This document shows, in pieces, positions 1 through 3,165 of a DNA stretch of 5,646 nucleotides. Numbering within the stretch: the stretch's first letter is position 1; the number at the start of each line of letters is the position of its first letter. Made by a program: the position numbers and the translations under genes. The stretch covers positions 1-5,646 of the forward strand of contig CAUBQN010000098.1 of assembly GCA_958438125.1 (NCBI GenBank), in the 5' to 3' direction. The notes under the pieces were generated by a model. That model saw only the letters and a program-made list of their open reading frames with translations, was not told the origin of the DNA and made no database searches. This stretch comes from an uncultured Collinsella sp. Lineage in GTDB: Bacteria; Actinomycetota; Coriobacteriia; Coriobacteriales; Coriobacteriaceae.

Positions 1-767
1 ATGGAGAGGTTCTCGGCCTTGCGGGCGATCTTGTCGATCTCGTCCACGTAGATAATGCCCACCTGCGCGCGCTCAATGTCGCCATCGGCAGCATTGATGA
101 GCTTGAGCAGGATGTTCTCCACGTCCTCGCCCACGTAGCCGGCCTCGGTAAGCGCGGTGGCGTCGCCGATGGCAAACGGCACCTCGAGGATGCGCGCGAG
201 CGTCTGGGCGAGCAGGGTCTTACCGGTACCGGTGGGACCGAGCAGCAAGATGTTGGACTTGGCGAGCTCCACCTCGTCCATATCGTCGTCGAGCTGGCCG
301 CCAATGCCGCCAGCCTCGTCAAAGGCCGAAAGCGCGGCGCCGCCCTCGATCACTCGGCGATAGTGGTTGTACACTGCCACCGACATGGCGCGTTTGGCGT
401 CCTCCTGACCCATAACATAGGCCGAAAGCTCGTCATAGATCTCGTGCGGCGTCGGCACGTGCGTGATGACCTGGCGGTCGTCCTCGAGCTCAAAGCCCTC
501 GGTCTCGGGGTCCACGGCGGGCTGGGATGCAGCCTGACCATGGTCGTTGAGGAAGCCTGGCAGCTTGCCGTTGCGGGCAGCGTCCATAAAGTCCGAAGCC
601 AGCGACTCTTCCAGAATCTCGGAACAGGCGGCGACGCACTCGTCGCAGATAAAGATGTTGGTCGGGCCCTTTACGAGGCGACGAACCTGGCCCTGCTCTT
701 TTCCGCAGAAGGAGCAGCGGATGGGGTTGCCGTTCTCGTCAAAGTTGTCCTGCATGTTACCGGCCAT
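1..767 (-). CDS. clpX: ATP-dependent Clp protease ATP-binding subunit ClpX (partial, N-terminal 255 residues)
   Basis: ClpX is a cytoplasmic AAA+ unfoldase. Its hexamer recognises substrates, unfolds them and threads them into ClpP. The visible 255 residues show an N-terminal zinc-binding domain with Cys18, Cys21, Cys41 and Cys44 (CSFC and CDEC). A long acidic linker follows (about 50-104), then PTPHEI at 105-110 and YNHY at 133-136. The AAA+ core has Walker A GPTGTGKT (177-184, Lys183), the pore-1 loop GYVG (210-213) and Walker B IIYVDEID (238-245, Asp242 and Glu243). The gap from Walker Lys to Glu is 60 residues, the same as in E. coli ClpX as I recall it. The ClpP-contacting IGF loop, the sensor motifs and the C-terminus lie outside the window. 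The ATG at 767 was chosen because AAGGA sits 8 nt upstream; Met5 (755) is an alternative. The gene begins one base after the clpP stop, so the two are almost certainly co-transcribed and translationally linked. Two segments are longer than in E. coli: the linker, and the stretch before Walker A (137-165). Confidence 0.97.
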   Translation of the reverse strand, partial: MAGNMQDNFDENGNPIRCSFCGKEQGQVRRLVKGPTNIFICDECVAACSEILEESLASDFMDAARNGKLPGFLNDHGQAASQPAVDPETEGFELEDDRQVITHVPTPHEIYDELSAYVMGQEDAKRAMSVAVYNHYRRVIEGGAALSAFDEAGGIGGQLDDDMDEVELAKSNILLLGPTGTGKTLLAQTLARILEVPFAIGDATALTEAGYVGEDVENILLKLINAADGDIERAQVGIIYVDEIDKIARKAENLS

Positions 768-768
768 C

Positions 769-1389
769 CTAGGCGTCCTTCGCGGCGAGATCGCGCGAGG
801 TGACGATACGGTCGATCAGACCGTAGTCGAGGGCCTCGGCAGCGGTCAGGTAATTGTCGCGCTCGGTGTCGGCCTGGACCTTCTCGATGGGCTGGCCCGA
901 GGCGTCAGACAGGATCTGGTTGAGCTCGCGACGGGTCTTCTTGATCTCCTCGGCCACGATCTCGATCTCGGTCTGCTGACCCTGGGCACCGCCGCTGGGC
1001 TGATGAATCATGACCTTGGAGTGCGGCAGGCAGAAGCGCTTGCCCTTGGCGCCGGCCGAAAGCAGCACGGCGGCCATAGACGCGGCCATACCGACGCAAA
1101 TGGTGGAGACCTGCGGCTTAATGAAGTTCATGGTGTCCAGAATCGCCAGGCCGGAGTAGACCTCGCCACCGGGCGAATTGATGTAGAGCGAGATATCCTT
1201 CTCGGCATCCTGGCTCTCAAGATGCAGCAGCTGGGCAACGACCAGGTTGGCGCTGACGGAGTTAATCTCCTCGCCCAAGAAGATGATGCGGTCGTTGAGC
1301 AGGCGCGAATAGATATCGTAGCTGCGCTCGCCGCGCGGCGTTTGCTCGATAACGTATGGCACGAGGGCGGAATCGAACTTAGCGATCAT
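769..1389 (-). CDS. clpP: ATP-dependent Clp protease proteolytic subunit ClpP
   Basis: ClpP is the serine peptidase that forms a two-ring, 14-subunit barrel and degrades proteins delivered by ClpX or other Clp ATPases in the cytoplasm. With the start used here it has 206 residues, normal for the family. The catalytic triad is visible: Ser104 in GMAASMAA, His129 in MIHQP and Asp178 in DTERD. The Ser-His and His-Asp spacings of 25 and 49 match E. coli ClpP as recalled. Other family signatures are ALVPYVIEQT near the N-terminus, YINSPGG and AGAKGKRFCLP. Three in-frame ATGs lie close together at 1401, 1395 and 1389. I chose 1389 because GGAG lies 6 nt before it; the 1401 ATG, which would give 210 residues, has no good Shine-Dalgarno. 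Any N-terminal propeptide is very short. The gene sits 162 nt after tig, and clpX follows after a single base. Only one clpP copy is visible; many actinobacteria carry two. Confidence 0.97.
   Translation of the reverse strand: MIAKFDSALVPYVIEQTPRGERSYDIYSRLLNDRIIFLGEEINSVSANLVVAQLLHLESQDAEKDISLYINSPGGEVYSGLAILDTMNFIKPQVSTICVGMAASMAAVLLSAGAKGKRFCLPHSKVMIHQPSGGAQGQQTEIEIVAEEIKKTRRELNQILSDASGQPIEKVQADTERDNYLTAAEALDYGLIDRIVTSRDLAAKDA
776..780 (-). promoter_or_regulatory. clpX ribosome binding site
   Basis: AAGGA on the minus strand lies 8 nt before the clpX ATG at 767 and inside the last codons of clpP. Its place within the clpP reading frame, with only one base between the clpP stop (769-771) and the clpX start, suggests coupled translation of the two genes. 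Confidence 0.7.
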
Positions 1390-1395
1390 ACGCAT

Positions 1396-1399
1396 CTCC
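1396..1399 (-). promoter_or_regulatory. Likely clpP ribosome binding site (decides start)
   Basis: GGAG on the minus strand is 6 nt upstream of the ATG at 1389. It directly abuts the ATG at 1395 and lies downstream of the first base of the ATG at 1401, so it can serve only the 1389 start well. The sequence before 1401 (TAAGAGAA) is a poor match, with its purine run too close to the ATG. Confidence 0.5.
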
Positions 1400-1427
1400 A
1401 TTTCTCTTACGGACCAATAATGGTTCT

Positions 1428-1475
1428 AGATAAACGTACGGTGCCCGCATGCTATGCATTGGCTGGCACCGTACG
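1428..1475 (-). terminator. 11-bp inverted repeat between tig and clpP, terminator- or attenuator-like
   Basis: Two perfect 11-nt arms, CGTACGGTGCC and GGCACCGTACG, lie at 1465-1475 and 1435-1445 (minus-strand order). The 19-nt loop between them can form an inner GCAT/ATGC stem at 1447-1450 and 1454-1457. On the minus strand the right arm is followed by TTTATCT (1434-1428), so the hairpin resembles an intrinsic terminator for transcripts leaving tig. The T run is short and broken and the loop is large, so termination may be partial. A DNA-level operator in front of clpP is the main alternative. Confidence 0.45.
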
Positions 1476-1479
1476 AAGC

Positions 1480-1493
1480 AACCGGATAACCGG
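1480..1493 (-). repeat. Tandem CCGGTT hexamer upstream of clpP
   Basis: On the minus strand CCGGTT occurs twice with two bases between (CCGGTTATCCGGTT), giving an 8-bp period. The CCGG cores also form a small dyad, CCGG-TTAT-CCGG. It lies directly downstream of a possible -10 box (1494-1499) and upstream of the 11-bp inverted repeat, a position suited to a regulator site. It does not match the CtsR heptad, the HrcA/CIRCE repeat or the ClgR motif as I remember them. It could be chance. Confidence 0.3.
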
Positions 1494-1499
1494 CTTATA
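1494..1499 (-). promoter_or_regulatory. Possible -10 box of a clpP promoter
   Basis: TATAAG on the minus strand matches five of six bases of the sigma-70 -10 consensus, within a locally AT-rich stretch. No good -35 hexamer is found 16-19 nt upstream, so the call is weak. If used, transcription would begin near 1487 and the clpP leader of roughly 100 nt would carry the 11-bp hairpin. A promoter nearer to clpP, in the AT-rich stretch 1411-1434, is equally possible. Confidence 0.25.
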
Positions 1500-1551
1500 A
1501 CTTTACCCCATCACGGGCGCACCCATGCGCTCGCGGGCAAGGTGGCGAGAA

Positions 1552-2850
1552 TTACTCGGCGTCCTTGGCGGTCTCGTCGACCTCGATCACCTTGGCGTTC
1601 TCGACCAGGTGGTCGACGGCCTTGGAGCGACGGATGGACTCGCGGACAGCAGGCATGCGGCCATCGGCGATGAACTCGGCCTTGGAAGCCTCGACGTCCT
1701 TGACGCCGGCCTTCTCGAACTCGGCGTTGATGTCGTCCTCGGTGACCTCAATCTTGAGCTCACGGGCGAGAGCGTCGAGCGCCAGGGACTCACGGGCAAC
1801 GTCGTTGGCCTGCTTGTGCAGGTCGCCGATGAACTGCTCCATGGTCAGGCCGGAAGCGGGCAGCCAGGTGTCCAGCGTCATGCCGCGGGCAGCGAGGTTG
1901 GACAGGAAGTTCTGGCCAAGCTCCTCAAAGACGGACTGCTCGTAGTCGGCGTCCATCTCGTCGAGCTGCAGACGCTCGGCGAGAGCGGAGACGCAACGGT
2001 TCTCCTTCTCGGCCGGGAGGCGGGAAGCCTTGTCCTGCTCGATCTCGATCTTGATGGCGTCGCGCATGGCGTCGATGCTGTCGAAGCCAAAGTCGGACTT
2101 GACGAGCTCGTCGGTGAGCTCGGGGGTGTTGCGGACCTTGATGCCCTTGACGGTGACCTCGACGGTGTGGGTCTCGGCTTCCTCGCCCTCCTCGACCTCG
2201 TCGGTCCAGGTGACGGACTTGACTTCGTCAACGTTAGCGCCGATCAGGGCCTCGTTGAACTCCTTGGGGTTGCTGTCGCTGCCGGCGATGAGCATGCGGC
2301 CCTCGGCGGCGAAGTTGTCGGCGTTCTCGACGGCCTTGAGGTCGACGGTCACATAGTCGTCAGCCTCGACGGCGCGACCCTCGACGTCCTCGAAGGTGGC
2401 ACGGTAGTTGAGGAGCATCTCAACCTGGTTGTTGATCTCGGACTCGGTGACCTCCGCGGGGGGCATCTCGATCTCGACGGCGTCGAAGGAGGAGAGCTCG
2501 GCGGCAGGACGCAGGGAGAACTCGACGGTGTAGGTGTAGTCCTCGTGATCCTTAGCGAGGTCGAGCTCCTTGTAGTCACCGTTCTTGGTGGGGACGATGT
2601 CCAGCTCGTTGAGGACGGCGGGCTCGTTGACGGCGATCAGGTCGTTGGTGGCCTGAGCGAGGGTAGCCTCGGCGCCAAGAGCGGAGTCGATGACCGGACG
2701 GGGAGCCTTGCCGGCACGGAAGCCCGGGAAGCGGTACTTCTTGGCGGTGTCCTTGTAGGCCTTCTTGATCGCGGCGTCGACGTCGGCGGCCGGGATGGTG
2801 ACCGTAGCGGTGAGCTTGGCGTCCTTGACGTCAGAAGCGGTGATGTTCAA
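1552..2850 (-). CDS. tig: Trigger factor, ribosome-associated chaperone and peptidyl-prolyl isomerase
   Basis: Trigger factor docks beside the ribosomal exit tunnel, shelters nascent chains and has prolyl isomerase activity. From the TTG start it has 432 residues, a normal length. The ribosome-binding domain carries the docking signature GFRAGKAP at 43-50. A central FKBP-like isomerase domain lies at about 150-240, starting near YRATFEDVEGRAV and ending near VKGIKVRNTPEL. The helical C-terminal substrate-cradling domain runs from about 245 to 425, with an acidic tail. The frame is open further upstream, to an ATG at 2905-2907, but that would place a perfect AGGAGG (2857-2862) inside the coding region. 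The TTG at 2848-2850 lies 6 nt after it and yields MNITASDVKD, a typical N-terminus. Strongly biased codons fit a highly expressed gene. The tRNA gene upstream is cut off by a hairpin, so tig probably has its own promoter; clpP follows after 162 nt. Confidence 0.96.
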   Translation of the reverse strand: MNITASDVKDAKLTATVTIPAADVDAAIKKAYKDTAKKYRFPGFRAGKAPRPVIDSALGAEATLAQATNDLIAVNEPAVLNELDIVPTKNGDYKELDLAKDHEDYTYTVEFSLRPAAELSSFDAVEIEMPPAEVTESEINNQVEMLLNYRATFEDVEGRAVEADDYVTVDLKAVENADNFAAEGRMLIAGSDSNPKEFNEALIGANVDEVKSVTWTDEVEEGEEAETHTVEVTVKGIKVRNTPELTDELVKSDFGFDSIDAMRDAIKIEIEQDKASRLPAEKENRCVSALAERLQLDEMDADYEQSVFEELGQNFLSNLAARGMTLDTWLPASGLTMEQFIGDLHKQANDVARESLALDALARELKIEVTEDDINAEFEKAGVKDVEASKAEFIADGRMPAVRESIRRSKAVDHLVENAKVIEVDETAKDAE

Positions 2851-2856
2851 CACGTT

Positions 2857-2862
2857 CCTCCT
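2857..2862 (-). promoter_or_regulatory. tig ribosome binding site (perfect AGGAGG)
   Basis: AGGAGG on the minus strand is a full Shine-Dalgarno match. The spacing to the TTG at 2850 is 6 nt, near ideal. The spacing to the in-frame GTG at 2853 is only 3 nt, and the ATG at 2865 overlaps upstream of the motif. It therefore selects the TTG as the start of tig. Confidence 0.8.
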
Positions 2863-2874
2863 CATACTGCCCAG

Positions 2875-2904
2875 CTTATCTGAGGTGCTGGTACCTTTAT
2901 GCAA
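2875..2904 (-). promoter_or_regulatory. Possible tig promoter
   Basis: On the minus strand TTGCAT (2899-2904) and GATAAG (2875-2880) are separated by 18 nt. They match three and four of six consensus bases, so this is a weak candidate. It sits just after the tRNA terminator and would give a leader of only about 20 nt before the tig coding region, with the Shine-Dalgarno close to the 5' end. Confidence 0.3.
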
Positions 2905-2934
2905 CAAAGAGTCGCGACGGCCGAAGCCGACGCA
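2903..2934 (-). terminator. UUCG-tetraloop hairpin with T-rich tail after tRNA-Leu
   Basis: On the minus strand CGGC-TTCG-GCCG (2918-2929) forms a stem capped by a UUCG tetraloop. Beyond a T-T mismatch it continues with GCG/CGC plus a G-T pair, out to 2913 and 2934. TCTTTGTT (2910-2903) follows. It starts 8 nt after the tRNA CCA end, the usual place for a tRNA terminator. The T tract is interrupted, so efficiency may be moderate. Confidence 0.55.
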
Positions 2935-2941
2935 GATGCGT

Positions 2942-3025
2942 TGGTGCGGGCGAAAGGACTCGAACCTTCACGGGAATCCCACCAGAACCTAAATCTGGCG
3001 CGTCTACCAATTCCGCCACGCCCGC
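2942..3025 (-). tRNA. tRNA-Leu(UAG)
   Basis: The minus strand folds as a class II tRNA of 84 nt including an encoded CCA (2942-2944). The acceptor arms GCGGGCG (3019-3025) and CGCCCGC (2946-2952) pair perfectly, with discriminator A at 2945. The anticodon stem CCAGA/TCTGG encloses the loop TTTAGGT (2987-2993), giving anticodon TAG at 2989-2991, which reads CUA and other CUN leucine codons. The extra arm GGG-ATT-CCC is a 3-bp stem, consistent with a leucine tRNA. The T arm contains the standard GGTTCGAGTCC. The gene has its own -10 box upstream and a hairpin terminator downstream, so it looks like a single-gene transcript. Confidence 0.96.
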
Positions 3026-3044
3026 ATGAGCGCACAGACTAGGA

Positions 3045-3053
3045 ATGATAGCA
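3045..3053 (-). promoter_or_regulatory. Extended -10 promoter element for tRNA-Leu
   Basis: TGCTATCAT on the minus strand is an extended -10 (TG-n-TATCAT, five of six bases of TATAAT). It ends 19 nt before the tRNA 5' end, so transcription would begin about 12 nt before the mature tRNA. No convincing -35 lies at 16-18 nt, which fits reliance on the extended -10. TTGCCG at 11 nt is too close. Confidence 0.5.
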
Positions 3054-3110
3054 GATACGAACGGCAAGCGCACGCACACCTTTTACAGGCTCACGACCTC
3101 ACCACGAGTA

Positions 3111-3141
3111 CAAAAGGCGGGGCGAGTTACCCCGCCCCGCC
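3111..3141 (-). terminator. Intrinsic terminator of the molybdenum hydroxylase gene
   Basis: On the minus strand GGCGGGGCG (3133-3141) and CGCCCCGCC (3116-3124) form a perfect 9-bp GC stem with an 8-nt loop. TTTTG (3115-3111) follows. It starts 24 nt after the stop codon at 3166-3168. It separates the oxidoreductase gene from the tRNA and chaperone genes downstream. Confidence 0.85.
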
Positions 3142-3165
3142 AATTACGACTTGCTCGCTGATCCA

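Noticed and set aside
1435..1475. CIRCE (HrcA) or CtsR operator upstream of clpP
   Set aside because: The arms CGTACGGTGCC/GGCACCGTACG do not resemble TTAGCACTC/GAGTGCTAA, and no GGTCAAA-type heptads are present.
547..1500. 317-codon plus-strand frame over clpP and the clpP leader
   Set aside because: It is codon-aligned with clpP on the opposite strand, has no family resemblance and runs over the intergenic hairpin.
1525..2883. 452-codon open frame on the plus strand opposite tig
   Set aside because: Same effect: it is codon-aligned with tig, and the product is a Gly/Leu/Val/Asp-rich mirror of tig codons. tig itself has clear family motifs.
2765..2992. 75-codon plus-strand frame ending GRKDSNLHGNPTRT
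   Set aside because: Its end is the antisense translation of the tRNA-Leu, also a common false protein; the rest is antisense to tig.
2897..3079. 60-codon minus-strand frame over the tRNA (contains AGVAELVDAPDLGSGG)
   Set aside because: This peptide is the well-known false translation of a leucine tRNA gene.
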